NCBI RefSeq assembly: GCF_009296315.1
Contig: NZ_WHLY01000002.1
Location: 2,896,501-2,960,500 of the forward strand
Length of the DNA stretch: 64,000 nucleotides
Direction of reading: 5' to 3'
Source: Salmonirosea aquatica
GTDB taxonomy: Bacteria; Bacteroidota; Bacteroidia; Cytophagales; Spirosomataceae
Notes under the pieces: generated by a model
What the model was told of the DNA's origin: nothing
Database searches by the model: none
What the model saw: the letters and a program-made list of their open reading frames with translations, nothing else
Part shown: positions 35,983 to 44,864 of the stretch, piece by piece
Numbering within the stretch: position 1 is the first letter of the stretch
Layout: the number at the start of each line of letters is the position of its first letter
Program-made: the position numbers and the translations under genes

Positions 35983-36712
35983 AAACCTTTCGTTTCAATT
36001 CAAAACTTTGTCCCAGGTACACCCGCCGAACCACCTCGTCCTCGGCAAGTTCTTCGGCGGTACCCTGTTTCAGTATTTTTCCTTCGAATAAAAGGTACGC
36101 CCGATCGGTGATGGAAAGGGTTTCGTTCACGTTGTGGTCGGTAATCAGGATACCGATGTTGCGGTGCTTGAGCTTGGCCACGATCGTCTGAATATCCTCC
36201 ACGGCAATGGGGTCTACGCCCGCAAAGGGTTCGTCGAGCAAAATAAACTTAGGATCGACAGCCAAAGCCCGGGCGATTTCGGTGCGGCGACGCTCCCCGC
36301 CGGATAGAACCATGCCTTTGTTTTTGCGCACGTGTTCCAGGCTGAATTCTTCGATGAGTTCCTCTACTTTCTGTTTCTGATCCTGCCGGGGAAGGTCCGA
36401 CATTTCCAGCACCGCCTTGATATTTTCCTCTACCGTCAACTGCCGGAACACAGAGGCTTCCTGCGCCAGGTACCCCAGGCCAAGCCGGGCCCGCTTGTAC
36501 ATAGGCAGCCGGGTAATGTCGCGGTCGTCGAGGTACACGTGGCCACTGTTAGGCTTCACCAACCCTACGGCCATGTAAAAAGAGGTCGTTTTGCCGGCTC
36601 CGTTGGGCCCCAGAAGCCCCACGATTTCGCCCTGCTCCACCTGGTAGCTGACGTTGTCGTTGACTAGCCTTGCGCCGTATTTCTTAACCAGATTCTCGGT
36701 TCTTAGTATCAT
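35981..36712 (-). CDS. lptB: LPS export ABC transporter ATP-binding protein
   Basis: 243 residues. Walker [18 protein letters not shown]-loop [17 protein letters not shown], signature [16 protein letters not shown], Walker [16 protein letters not shown] and the H-loop [10 protein letters not shown] are all typical of LptB. It powers LPS extraction from the inner membrane with LptFG, which are not in the window. Its start overlaps the end of the GNAT gene by 4 bp, placing it last in a recJ-GNAT-lptB operon. Confidence 0.95.
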   Translation of the reverse strand: MILRTENLVKKYGARLVNDNVSYQVEQGEIVGLLGPNGAGKTTSFYMAVGLVKPNSGHVYLDDRDITRLPMYKRARLGLGYLAQEASVFRQLTVEENIKAVLEMSDLPRQDQKQKVEELIEEFSLEHVRKNKGMVLSGGERRRTEIARALAVDPKFILLDEPFAGVDPIAVEDIQTIVAKLKHRNIGILITDHNVNETLSITDRAYLLFEGKILKQGTAEELAEDEVVRRVYLGQSFELKRKV

Positions 36713-37263
36713 CGTAGCTCTTTTATCATCAGGTACATGCCCCGGTACTCCGGCTTCATTTTTTCAAAAGCCAAACGCGTTTCTCCTCTTTTTTCGTACC
36801 CTATTTTCTCGTAAAACCAACGGGCGTCGCTGCTGTCCATTGTATACAGAAAGGCATAGTCACGTCCAAGCCACCGGGCCACTGCTTCCGCCCAGGCCAT
36901 GGCGCCTTGCCCCAGGCCCATACCGGCGTAGGCTCTGAGCAGGTAGATCCGCTCGATTTCCAGACCAGCGCCGGGTAGGGCATCTACATCCGGCCGGGCG
37001 TAAAGATTTATCTTAAGGTACCCTACAGGGTACCCCTCTTTTTTGATCCAATAAAATTCCGTTTGCGCATCGGCTAATTCGCGGGCCAGTGCCGCCGGGC
37101 TATAGCGCATGTGCTGGTACCATGCTCCATTGTCGTGCCAGAGATGCAGGTAATATTGAGGATATATTTCAAGACAAAGCGCCGATAAGGCGTCGGCATC
37201 CCCAACCCGAATCCTTTCCAGGCGTTCCCCGACACCCACGGGCTTTAGTTGCTCTGTTTCCAT
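36709..37263 (-). CDS. GNAT family N-acetyltransferase
   Basis: 184 residues. The acetyl-CoA-binding region is [20 protein letters not shown], followed by [23 protein letters not shown], a typical GNAT C-terminal half. The substrate is unknown. It overlaps recJ by 19 bp at its start and lptB by 4 bp at its end, so the three genes are co-transcribed and probably translationally coupled. Confidence 0.88.
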   Translation of the reverse strand: METEQLKPVGVGERLERIRVGDADALSALCLEIYPQYYLHLWHDNGAWYQHMRYSPAALARELADAQTEFYWIKKEGYPVGYLKINLYARPDVDALPGAGLEIERIYLLRAYAGMGLGQGAMAWAEAVARWLGRDYAFLYTMDSSDARWFYEKIGYEKRGETRLAFEKMKPEYRGMYLMIKELR

Positions 37264-38981
37264 GTAGGCTCTCCAAACTTTATGTCCTTCAGCATGAACT
37301 GTAACGTGGTCTTCTCCCGAAAGGTATTCTCATCAAGGTGATAGCATATATCGAAAGGCTGGCCATTCATCAGGTCGGGGTAAATGTGCGCCATACCGAA
37401 GGCAATCACTGTGAAGGCCGGAGACTGGCCCTGATATACCTCGAACTTGATGTGCTTTTCTTTCATGATCGTCGGTTTTTTGGCAATGTGCACCTGTCGA
37501 CTCACAAAAACGGGCGTCATATTACCCGGCCCGAACGGGCTCATCTGTTTAAGTACCCGGTAAAATTTCCAGGAAATTTCCTCCAGTTCGATTTCCATGT
37601 CCACCCCGATCATGGGCGTGAGCTGTTCCGGCAAGATGCGACTGCTCACGATTTTGTCAAAACGCTGTCGGAAGGCTTCGATGTTTTCGATAGGGAGAGT
37701 CATGCCCGCGGCGAAAGTATGTCCGCCAAACTGTTCTAATAGCTCGGAACACTCCTCGATGGCCTCATACACATCGAACCCCGGCACCGAACGGGCCGAT
37801 CCGGCCGCTTTGCCGTTGGATTTGGTGAGGATGATGGTAGGGCGGTGAAAATGCTCGATGCAACGGCTCGCCACAATCCCGATGACGCCTTTATGCCAGT
37901 CTTCTTTATAGAGGACGGTACTTTTGGCGCCCGAAATCCAGGCATCCTGCTGGATCATGGAAAGGGCTTCATCGGTAATGCTGGTGTCGAACTTGCGTCG
38001 GTCGGCGTTATGCTTGTTAATTTGCGTGGCAAATTCGCCCGCTTCCTCCTCATTCTCACACAACAACAGCCGTACAGCCTCCCGGGCATGCTTGATGCGC
38101 CCGGCGGCATTGATGCGCGGCCCCAGGCCAAATACCACATTCGTAATATCCAGCACATTGCGGAGGCCAGCGATCTGGATCAGGGCTTTCAAACCAGCGC
38201 GGGGCGAGGTGTTCAGCCGCTGCAGGCCGTAATAAGCCAGCACCCGGTTTTCGCCCGTAACAGGTACAATGTCGGAGGCAATACTCACCACCAGTAAATC
38301 CAGGTAGGGGTAAAGTACCTCCAGATCCAGGCCGTTTTGCAAACAAAAAGCATGCAGCAATTTGAAACCTACCCCGCAGCCGGTGAGTCCCTTATAAGGG
38401 TAAGCGCAGTCGTCGCGCTTGGGGTCCAGGACGGCGGCCGCGGCGGGTAGTACCTCACCGGGACGATGGTGGTCGCAGATGATGAAATCGACACCCAGGG
38501 TGTTGGCATAGGCTACCTTATCTACTGACTTGATGCCACAATCCAGGGCCACGATCAGGGTGAAACCGTTTTCCTTTGCCCAGTCGATGCCTTGGGTGGA
38601 TATCCCGTAGCCTTCGGTGTAGCGGTCGGGAATATAGTAGTCGAGCTGGTCGTACAAAGTACGCAGAAAGCCATAGAACATCGTCACCGACGTGGTACCA
38701 TCCACGTCATAATCGCCATATACCAGTATTTTCTCGCCCGCCGCCATCGCCGAGGTGAGGCGTTCCACAGCTTTGTCCATGTCCCGCATCAGGAAAGGAT
38801 CGTGCAGGGATGACAGATCGGGTCGGAAGAAACTCCGCGCCGCTTCGAAATCACCCACACCGCGCTGCACCAGCAACGTGGCCAGAAACGGACTGACGTT
38901 GAGTTGGGCGGCCAGATCCACGGCAGTGGCCCGCTGTTCGGAAGTAGGTTCGGCGACAGGTATCCAGCGTTTTTCAATCAT
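37245..38981 (-). CDS. recJ: Single-stranded-DNA-specific exonuclease RecJ
   Basis: 578 residues. DHH-family motifs: ILVYGDYDVDGTTSV, LIVALDCGIKS, DFIICDHHRPGE, SIASDIVPV in the first domain, and DHHA1-type RSVPGFDVYEAIEEC with FGGHTFAAGMTL in the second; a C-terminal OB domain follows. It is a 5'-3' exonuclease on single-stranded DNA in recombination and mismatch repair. It is first in an operon with GNAT and lptB genes. A TATCTTTG box ends only five bases before its ATG. Confidence 0.96.
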   Translation of the reverse strand: MIEKRWIPVAEPTSEQRATAVDLAAQLNVSPFLATLLVQRGVGDFEAARSFFRPDLSSLHDPFLMRDMDKAVERLTSAMAAGEKILVYGDYDVDGTTSVTMFYGFLRTLYDQLDYYIPDRYTEGYGISTQGIDWAKENGFTLIVALDCGIKSVDKVAYANTLGVDFIICDHHRPGEVLPAAAAVLDPKRDDCAYPYKGLTGCGVGFKLLHAFCLQNGLDLEVLYPYLDLLVVSIASDIVPVTGENRVLAYYGLQRLNTSPRAGLKALIQIAGLRNVLDITNVVFGLGPRINAAGRIKHAREAVRLLLCENEEEAGEFATQINKHNADRRKFDTSITDEALSMIQQDAWISGAKSTVLYKEDWHKGVIGIVASRCIEHFHRPTIILTKSNGKAAGSARSVPGFDVYEAIEECSELLEQFGGHTFAAGMTLPIENIEAFRQRFDKIVSSRILPEQLTPMIGVDMEIELEEISWKFYRVLKQMSPFGPGNMTPVFVSRQVHIAKKPTIMKEKHIKFEVYQGQSPAFTVIAFGMAHIYPDLMNGQPFDICYHLDENTFREKTTLQFMLKDIKFGEPTWKQSN

Positions 38982-38986
38982 GAGGG

Positions 38987-38994
38987 CAAAGATA
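38987..38994 (-). promoter_or_regulatory. -10 element of recJ, implying a leaderless transcript
   Basis: The - strand reads TATCTTTG then CCCTC then the recJ ATG (38981). With a start site about 6-7 bp after the -10 box, transcription would begin at or next to the A of the ATG. No clear -33 TTTG was seen. Confidence 0.45.
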
Positions 38995-39091
38995 GGGAAA
39001 AGGCCAGTCTGTGGGATAAAGCCGGCAGGCCGGCGAACGTATTAAGAAACTTTAACATCAGGGAATCGATTCCTGTTCAGGTACGTAACTG

Positions 39092-39123
39092 TTGCCAAAA
39101 GCAAACGAAAGCAACTATCTTTG
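39092..39123 (+). promoter_or_regulatory. Promoter of ruvX
   Basis: TTG at 39092-39094 and TATCTTTG at 39116-39123, 21 bp apart. The transcript would begin near 39130 and open with the hairpin at 39138-39186. Confidence 0.6.
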
Positions 39124-39137
39124 CATTTTCCAATTTT

Positions 39138-39186
39138 GAATGAGTGGATAGAATCTGACTGCAAATATTCTATCATTCACTCATTC
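39138..39186 (+). promoter_or_regulatory. Long hairpin in the ruvX 5' leader
   Basis: Arms 39138-39154 (GAATGAGTG then GATAGAAT) pair with 39167-39174 and 39178-39186 with a 3-nt bulge, giving 17 paired bases and a 12-nt loop. It lies right after the predicted start of transcription and 19 bp before the ATG. No T run follows, so it is not a terminator; it may protect the mRNA or control translation. Confidence 0.6.
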
Positions 39187-39205
39187 CATCACTCAAAATT
39201 AACAC

Positions 39206-39634
39206 ATGCCCCGACTCCTGGCGATCGATTATGGTACCAAACGAACCGGCCTGGCCGTAACAGATCCGCTGCAGATTATTGCGACGGCGCTGGAAACGGT
39301 GCGGACGCATCTGTTGCTGGACTACCTGAAAAATTACATCGGCCGGGAAGAAGTCGAAGCCATCGTGATTGGGATGCCGAGCCGGCTGGACAGCTCCGAT
39401 ACGCACAACACGCAGCCCGTCAGGACGTTCATAAAAAAACTGGAAGGTACCTTTCCTGATATTCCCATCCACGCGCATGACGAGCGGTTTACCTCCTCAA
39501 TGGCACTGCAAGCCATGATTGCGGGGGGCAGCAAGAAGAGCGAACGCCGAGAAAAGGGAAATCTTGACAAAGTGAGCGCTACTATTATCCTACAGTCGTA
39601 CATGGAAAGTCAGCGTCTGAATCCGTTACGGTAA
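39206..39634 (+). CDS. ruvX: Putative Holliday junction resolvase RuvX/YqgF
   Basis: 142 residues with an RNase H-like fold: LLAIDYGTKRTGLAVTD (first catalytic Asp), AIVIGMPSRLD, IHAHDERFTSSMA (Glu) and NLDKVSATIILQSYM with the last Asp. Also called YqgF, implicated in pre-16S rRNA 5' processing. It is followed 44 bp later by def and probably co-transcribed with it. Confidence 0.95.
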   Translation: MPRLLAIDYGTKRTGLAVTDPLQIIATALETVRTHLLLDYLKNYIGREEVEAIVIGMPSRLDSSDTHNTQPVRTFIKKLEGTFPDIPIHAHDERFTSSMALQAMIAGGSKKSERREKGNLDKVSATIILQSYMESQRLNPLR

Positions 39635-39678
39635 TGCACCTGTTACGAAGCGATTTTTTCATATATAGTTAATTGACA

Positions 39679-40257
39679 ATGATTTACCCCATAGTGGCCT
39701 ACGGTGACCCTATTCTGAGGAAAGTAACGAGGCCGATTGAAAAAGACGAAGTGGATCTGAAAAAACTGTCGGAGGACATGTTCGAAACCATGTACGATGC
39801 GTCGGGCGTGGGACTGGCTGCTCCGCAGGTAGGGTTGAACCTTCGCGTGTTTGTGGTGGATGGCACTGCGATGAATGAGGGTGAGGAAGAAGAGGACAAA
39901 GACCCGTCGCTGGAAGGATTCAAGAAAATGTTCATCAATCCGCAGATCCTACAGGAGGAGGGCGAGGAATGGTCTTTTGAAGAAGGCTGCCTGAGTATTC
40001 CTGGGATTCGGGGCGATGTGTTCCGGCCCGAAAAATTACGGATCAGGTACCGCGACCTCGACTGGAACGAACACGAGGAAGAGTATGAAGGTACCGCCGC
40101 GCGCATTATTCAGCACGAGTACGACCATCTGGAAGGAAAGCTTTTTACGGACTACCTGCCCACGCTCAAAAAACAACTCCTCAAGCGTAAGCTCAACGAC
40201 ATCGCCAAGGGCATCGTAGATGTGGACTACCGCATGCGATTCTATAGCCGCAAGTAG
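39679..40257 (+). CDS. def: Peptide deformylase
   Basis: 192 residues from the ATG at 39679 (a TTG at 39673 is in frame). The three deformylase motifs are present: GVGLAAPQVG, EEGCLSIPGIRG (zinc Cys) and QHEYDHLEGKLF (zinc His and catalytic Glu). Bacteroidota type with an acidic insert (NEGEEEEDKDPS) between strands. It removes the formyl group from nascent proteins. Likely operon with ruvX and the amidase. Confidence 0.97.
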   Translation: MIYPIVAYGDPILRKVTRPIEKDEVDLKKLSEDMFETMYDASGVGLAAPQVGLNLRVFVVDGTAMNEGEEEEDKDPSLEGFKKMFINPQILQEEGEEWSFEEGCLSIPGIRGDVFRPEKLRIRYRDLDWNEHEEEYEGTAARIIQHEYDHLEGKLFTDYLPTLKKQLLKRKLNDIAKGIVDVDYRMRFYSRK

Positions 40258-40303
40258 CCCTTTTGATTTAAAGATTTTTTTGAACTTGGTACTTGTAAAT
40301 GCT

Positions 40304-41107
40304 TTGGAAAAGGACGAGCATTTCTCCAATCTTTCTGTCGCTCTGATTCAGACCGATCTGGTCTGGGAAGATGTAACGGCCAATCTGGCGGTGCTGGAAG
40401 AAAAGCTGGCTTCCCTCTCCGAGGCGGCCGATGTGATTGTGCTGCCCGAGATGTTTTCAACGGGATTCAGTATGGATGCTCCCGCGCTGGCCGAAGTGAT
40501 GAACACCACAACCACGCGCTGGATGAAACTCATCGCTGCCCAGACCCAAGCCCTGGTGATCGGGAGTTTCCAGGTCAAAGAAGAGGGTACCTACTACAAC
40601 CGGCTACTCTGTGTGCGGCCCGATGGTACCTATGAGGTTTACGACAAGCGGCATCTTTTCCGCATGGGTGCCGAGCACGAAGTTTTTAAAGCAGGTAGTC
40701 AGCGCCTGATCGTCGACTGGAAAGGTTGGCGGATTTGCCCGCTGGTATGTTATGATCTGAGGTTTCCGGTTTGGAGCCGGCAAAACAGCCAAAACCTCTA
40801 CGACCTGCTTTTGTATGTGGCCAACTGGCCAGCTGCCCGATCCTATGCCTGGAATACTTTGCTGCGCGCCAGAGCCATCGAGAATTTGTGCTATGTGGTG
40901 GGCGTAAACCGTATCGGAACTGACGGCAACGGCATTGACCATCGGGGAGGTTCAATCGTCGTGGATTTCCTGGGCGAAGTGAGCACCGACCTGGGCGAAG
41001 CCGAAAGCGAGAAAGTGGTGCATCTGGCCAAAGAGCCGCTGGAAAAATACCGGCAGCGCTTTCCGGCTCATCTCGATGCTGATGATTTTTCCCTGGTTGG
41101 ACAATGA
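40304..41107 (+). CDS. Omega-amidase-like carbon-nitrogen hydrolase
   Basis: About 267 residues. No ATG is available after the def stop; the TTG at 40304 places the family's first strand (LSVALIQTDLVWED) correctly, while TTGs at 40280 and 40286 and the open frame back to 40220 inside def are less likely. The nitrilase triad is visible: VLPEMFSTGF (Glu), YDKRHLFRMG (Lys), PLVCYDLRFPVWSR (Cys). FRMGAEHEVF is typical of the YafV/Nit2 group, which deaminates alpha-ketoglutaramate or similar by-products. Cytosolic; third gene of the ruvX-def unit. Confidence 0.85.
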   Translation: MEKDEHFSNLSVALIQTDLVWEDVTANLAVLEEKLASLSEAADVIVLPEMFSTGFSMDAPALAEVMNTTTTRWMKLIAAQTQALVIGSFQVKEEGTYYNRLLCVRPDGTYEVYDKRHLFRMGAEHEVFKAGSQRLIVDWKGWRICPLVCYDLRFPVWSRQNSQNLYDLLLYVANWPAARSYAWNTLLRARAIENLCYVVGVNRIGTDGNGIDHRGGSIVVDFLGEVSTDLGEAESEKVVHLAKEPLEKYRQRFPAHLDADDFSLVGQ

Positions 41108-41131
41108 AAGTACCCAGGGTACCTCACCTCA

Positions 41132-41419
41132 CTACTCGATTACCTTGGGTACCTTGATGTAGGTATCATCGTGGCTGGGCGCATTGCTCAAGCCCTCTTC
41201 CCGTGAAAGCGTATTGCTAGCCACATCTTCACGCCAGTTGTTGACCGCGTCGGTTACGTGCGTGAGGGGTTCTACACCTTCGGTATCCAGTTCATTAAGC
41301 TGCTCCATCCAGGTTAGCACACTTTCCATGCTAGTCAGCAACGCCGCTTCTTCCTCAGGTTTTACTTCCAGGCGGGCCAGGTGGGCAATTTTCTGTAATG
41401 CTTCGTGGTCGATTTTCAT
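41132..41419 (-). CDS. gatC: Asp-tRNA(Asn)/Glu-tRNA(Gln) amidotransferase subunit C
   Basis: 95 residues: KIAHLARLEVKPEEEAALL, MESVLTWMEQLNELDTEGVEP and the C-terminal APSHDDTYIKVPKVIE match GatC. With GatA and GatB, not in the window, it converts misacylated Asp-tRNA(Asn) or Glu-tRNA(Gln). It has its own -10 element and converges with the amidase gene. Confidence 0.94.
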   Translation of the reverse strand: MKIDHEALQKIAHLARLEVKPEEEAALLTSMESVLTWMEQLNELDTEGVEPLTHVTDAVNNWREDVASNTLSREEGLSNAPSHDDTYIKVPKVIE

Positions 41420-41448
41420 GGGTCAGAGTCAATATTTTCTCCAAGGCG

Positions 41449-41456
41449 CAAAGATA
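41449..41456 (-). promoter_or_regulatory. -10 element of gatC
   Basis: The - strand reads TATCTTTG (TAnnTTTG), 29 bp before the gatC ATG. It lies between gatC and the upstream ribbon-helix-helix gene, so gatC is probably a separate unit. Confidence 0.5.
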
Positions 41457-41499
41457 CCATTTTTAAGGCAGGGAGAAAGGCCCACGAGTCGTCAGGCTC

Positions 41500-41667
41500 T
41501 CATTTCTCCCCATCTTTTCCCCGCGTACGCCGACGCTTTCGCAGGGCGTCACTGAGCAGAAACTCGATCTGCCCATTGACGCTGCGAAAGTCTTCCTGTG
41601 CCCAGGCTTCCAATTCCTTGAGCAGCTCAGGGCTTACCCGTAACACAAATGCTTTCTTCTCCGCCAT
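41500..41667 (-). CDS. Small ribbon-helix-helix (Arc-like) DNA-binding protein
   Basis: 55 residues from the ATG at 41667 (an ATG at 41724 lies inside the preceding gene). MAEKKAFVLRVSPELLKELEAW forms the beta strand and first helix, and DFRSVNGQIEFLLSDALRKRR the second helix of an Arc/MetJ-type fold, followed by a basic tail. Its ATG is two bases after the SPFH stop, so the two are translated together. This SPFH-RHH pairing is seen in other Bacteroidota. Target unknown; it could regulate its own operon. Confidence 0.82.
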   Translation of the reverse strand: MAEKKAFVLRVSPELLKELEAWAQEDFRSVNGQIEFLLSDALRKRRRTRGKDGEK

Positions 41668-41669
41668 AC

Positions 41670-42524
41670 TTAGGGATACAGAGTTCCGGCGTTCACGATG
41701 GGAGCCGCCGCCTTGTCGCTGCACAAAACTACCAATAGATTGCTTACCATGGCAGCTTTGCGCTCTTCGTCCAGCTGTACGATACCTTTTTCGGCCAACT
41801 GGGCCAGGGCCATATCCACCATACCCACAGCGCCATCGACAATTTGCCGCCGCGCGGCCACTACGGCGCTCGCCTGCTGCCGTTGTAGCATGGCCCCGGC
41901 GATTTCGGAGGCATAGGCCAGGTGACTGATACGGGCTTCGAGTACCTCCACGCCAGCGCGGCTGAGGCGCTCGGTGAGTTCGCCTTCCAGCATTTCGTTG
42001 ATTTTGCCGCTGCCGTCGCGTAATGTCACTTCGTCGGGTATTTCATCGTCCATGGTGTCATAAGCGTATATGCCCGCCAGATGACGCACGGCCGCTTCGG
42101 ATTGGATTTCTACGAATTTCATGTAGTCATCCACTTCAAAATAGGCTTTGGCGGTATCGCCCACGCGCCATACCACCACGGCGGCGATGTCGATGGGGTT
42201 GCCGAGTTTGTCATTTACTTTAAGCTTCTGGCCGTTGAGGTTGCGGGCCCGCAGGCTAATCTTGCGCCGCCGGAACAGCGGATTGACCCACCGCAGACCA
42301 TTCTGACGCATGGTACCCATGTAATCGCCAAAAAATGTGGTGACGATGGCCTCATTGGGATTGATGACCGAGAGGCCGATCAGAATAATCAGGCCGACGA
42401 AGGCGATGAGGCCACCAGGGAAAACTGAGCCGGAAATGGCGTATACCACACCGCCACCCAGCATGAGCAGGCCGATTGCAAACAGCAGATAGCCCGACAT
42501 CGAACGTAATTCTTTCTCTTTCAT
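41670..42524 (-). CDS. SPFH/Band 7 domain membrane protein
   Basis: 284 residues. Two hydrophobic segments at the N-terminus ([17 protein letters not shown] and [12 protein letters not shown]) are followed by [19 protein letters not shown], the start of the SPFH domain, and by [21 protein letters not shown] and [21 protein letters not shown], a coiled region typical of the group. Such proteins form ring-like membrane scaffolds (flotillin/prohibitin type). First gene of a pair with the ribbon-helix-helix gene. I see no promoter consensus in the 275-bp gap upstream. Confidence 0.9.
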   Translation of the reverse strand: MKEKELRSMSGYLLFAIGLLMLGGGVVYAISGSVFPGGLIAFVGLIILIGLSVINPNEAIVTTFFGDYMGTMRQNGLRWVNPLFRRRKISLRARNLNGQKLKVNDKLGNPIDIAAVVVWRVGDTAKAYFEVDDYMKFVEIQSEAAVRHLAGIYAYDTMDDEIPDEVTLRDGSGKINEMLEGELTERLSRAGVEVLEARISHLAYASEIAGAMLQRQQASAVVAARRQIVDGAVGMVDMALAQLAEKGIVQLDEERKAAMVSNLLVVLCSDKAAAPIVNAGTLYP

Positions 42525-42799
42525 GATTGACAGGGTTGATAGTAAAATGATATCACAAACCTAGCAGATTAAGGGGTATTAGGTAAGGAAATTGGGAGGA
42601 ATGGGAAAAAAGGATCAATGAGAGAAAGGGGGAGGGATAAATGGAAACAGGAGGCGATAAAAAAGGATCGACTAGCGAAAAATTCGTGTAGGCTTATGTT
42701 AATGAATTGTTACGGAGCACTTTACCGAGTAGAGTAAACTTCATATACATATGATAAAGCAATAATGATCAGGTAATATGTGCGGGGCTTCTTTGTACT

Positions 42800-43693
42800 A
42801 TGAAAATACAGACTGAATTCCGGACCATTGTCATATCCGACCTGCACTTGGGAACAAGCGGTTCGAAAGCCCGTGAGGTCACTAACTTCCTCAAACAGTA
42901 TAAGTGTAAAAAACTTATTCTGAACGGCGATATCATTGATGGCTGGCAGCTAAAGAAATACGGCGCATGGAAACGCAGGCATACGGCTTTCTTCAAAACC
43001 ATGCTGAAAATGATGGACGATCACCATACCCGGGTGATCTACCTGCGGGGAAATCACGACGATTTTCTGGATCAGATCATGCCACTCCGATTGGGAAAGC
43101 AGTTTCAGATTCGTAAGGACTATATTCTCAAATCGGGTGATAAGAAGTTTTACATTACCCACGGCGATGTGTTCGACTCCGTCACGACGGGCTTCAAATG
43201 GCTGGCCTATCTGGGTGATGTGGGTTATACCTTTCTATTGTGGCTCAACAAACTGTACAATAATTATCGGGCCTGGCGTGGGCTACCTTACTTTTCGCTC
43301 TCACAGAAAATCAAGCAGCGCGTGAAAATGGCGGTCAGCTATATTTCTGATTTTGAGGAAAAGCTCACCGAACTTGCCCGCTCGCGCGACTGCGACGGCA
43401 TTATCTGCGGACACATCCACCAGCCCGCCATCCGCACTATCGACGGTATCACCTACATGAACTCGGGGGATTGGGTAGAGTCGCTGAGCGCACTGGTCGA
43501 AGACTTTGAGGGCAATTGGAGTCTGTTATACTATAATGAATCAAACCAGGCAGGCGAGAGCAGCGAAAGCAACGAGGAGGTTGCGGTATCGGAGTTCTTT
43601 GGTCGCCGCGAGCGTCAGGTTGCCTTTTCATCCATAAAATCGGCGCGCCAGAATCCCATTGAAGAAAGCCATCCCATCCGGAAAATCAATTGA
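42800..43693 (+). CDS. LpxH-like UDP-2,3-diacylglucosamine diphosphatase family phosphoesterase
   Basis: 297 residues. Metallophosphoesterase motifs: VISDLHLGT, ILNGDIIDGW, YLRGNHDDFLD, YITHGDVFDS and IICGHIHQPAI, in the order and spacing of LpxH-like enzymes. LpxH cleaves UDP-2,3-diacylglucosamine in lipid A synthesis. This longer version with an extra C-terminal tail is the common Bacteroidota form, often next to a glycosyltransferase as here (next ATG 2 bp after the stop), so it may act on another lipid-linked substrate. Confidence 0.87.
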   Translation: MKIQTEFRTIVISDLHLGTSGSKAREVTNFLKQYKCKKLILNGDIIDGWQLKKYGAWKRRHTAFFKTMLKMMDDHHTRVIYLRGNHDDFLDQIMPLRLGKQFQIRKDYILKSGDKKFYITHGDVFDSVTTGFKWLAYLGDVGYTFLLWLNKLYNNYRAWRGLPYFSLSQKIKQRVKMAVSYISDFEEKLTELARSRDCDGIICGHIHQPAIRTIDGITYMNSGDWVESLSALVEDFEGNWSLLYYNESNQAGESSESNEEVAVSEFFGRRERQVAFSSIKSARQNPIEESHPIRKIN

Positions 43694-43695
43694 CC

Positions 43696-44841
43696 ATGAA
43701 AGTCCTTTTCATCGTTCAGGGCGAAGGCCGGGGGCATCTCACGCAGGCGGTTTCGCTGCGCCAAATCCTGCACAGCGCCGGACATGAGGTAGCGGCGGTG
43801 CTGGTAGGCCAAGCCCGTGGTCGCGAAATACCCGCTTTTTTCTTGGAGCAGATTCAGGCGCCAGTCCACCCGTTTCTAAGTCCCAATTTGCTGTACAATG
43901 GTAATAAGGGTAGTATCTGTGTGGGTAGGACTATCCGAACGCATTTGATGCGAGCGTCGGCCTATATGGCTAGCCTGCGCGAAATTCATGAACAGGTAGA
44001 AGCCATTCAGCCGGATTTGATCGTAAATTTTTATGAAGTACTGGGCGGTCTTTATAAATTCGTATATCGACCCGAGGTACCTATGGTGTGCGTAGCGCAT
44101 CAGTACCTGTTACTGCATCCGCAGTTTCCTTTTCCTAAAAATAGCTGGCTGGCGCGCCAGATCGTTAATTTCAATACCCGTTTGACAGCCCTTGGCGCCA
44201 CTCAGAAACTGGCCCTCTCGTTCCGCTGTTTTGCCCGGGAAACCGAATACGGACTTACAATGGTACCCCCTCTGCTGCGGCGGGAAATGAAGAAATCGGA
44301 ACCTACGGATGAAGGTTTTGCCCTAGTATACATGACCCATCCGAGCCTGAGCCGCCAAATTGTGGCCTGGCACGAGCAGCATCCCGAACTATGTCTACAC
44401 TGTTTTTGGGACAATTCCGACGCCCCTGAAGAACAGCGTATTGACGATACGCTTACATTTCACCGGCTCAATGGCCCCAAGTACCTGCGCATGATGGCGT
44501 CGTGCAAAGCTTTGGTCACCACGGCGGGCTTTGAATCGGTATGCGAGGCGATGTACCTGGGTAAGCCCGTGCTGATGGTACCCGTTCCTAAGCATTTTGA
44601 GCAAGCGTGCAATGCCATCGACGGAGTTTTATCTGGTGCCGGAGCTTCGTCCCGCACGTTCGATCTGTCCGTGCTTACCGATTTCCTGCCTTACTTCCAA
44701 AGTCCGAAAGTGGAGTTTCAGGCGTGGTGTCAGGAAAGCGACCGGCTTTTTGTGAAGCATCTGGAAGCGGTCGCGCGCGTGAAAAACAAAGAAACTTTTG
44801 CGCCTGGTTTAGGGGAATTGCTACCTCAGACAGCGTTTTAG
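43696..44841 (+). CDS. MurG/UGT-like glycosyltransferase
   Basis: 381 residues from the ATG at 43696, two bases after the phosphoesterase stop. N-terminal Rossmann start KVLFIVQGEGRGHLTQAVSL and C-terminal donor site TTAGFESVCEAMYLGKPVLMVP with HFEQACNA match GT-B enzymes of the MurG/UDP-glucuronosyltransferase-like group. Translational coupling to the LpxH-like gene suggests both act on the same lipid or glycan intermediate at the inner membrane. Specific substrate unknown. Confidence 0.85.
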   Translation: MKVLFIVQGEGRGHLTQAVSLRQILHSAGHEVAAVLVGQARGREIPAFFLEQIQAPVHPFLSPNLLYNGNKGSICVGRTIRTHLMRASAYMASLREIHEQVEAIQPDLIVNFYEVLGGLYKFVYRPEVPMVCVAHQYLLLHPQFPFPKNSWLARQIVNFNTRLTALGATQKLALSFRCFARETEYGLTMVPPLLRREMKKSEPTDEGFALVYMTHPSLSRQIVAWHEQHPELCLHCFWDNSDAPEEQRIDDTLTFHRLNGPKYLRMMASCKALVTTAGFESVCEAMYLGKPVLMVPVPKHFEQACNAIDGVLSGAGASSRTFDLSVLTDFLPYFQSPKVEFQAWCQESDRLFVKHLEAVARVKNKETFAPGLGELLPQTAF

Positions 44842-44864
44842 ACTACTATCTGAGGTAGCATAAA

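Noticed and set aside
40220-40303. Earlier start for the amidase inside def
   Set aside because: It would overlap the end of def and add residues not found in the family; the first conserved strand begins just after the TTG at 40304.
42525-42799. Possible small RNA or promoter in the gap between the SPFH and LpxH-like genes
   Set aside because: No strong hairpin with T run and no TAnnTTTG match; only a weak TTTAC/GTAAA inverted repeat.
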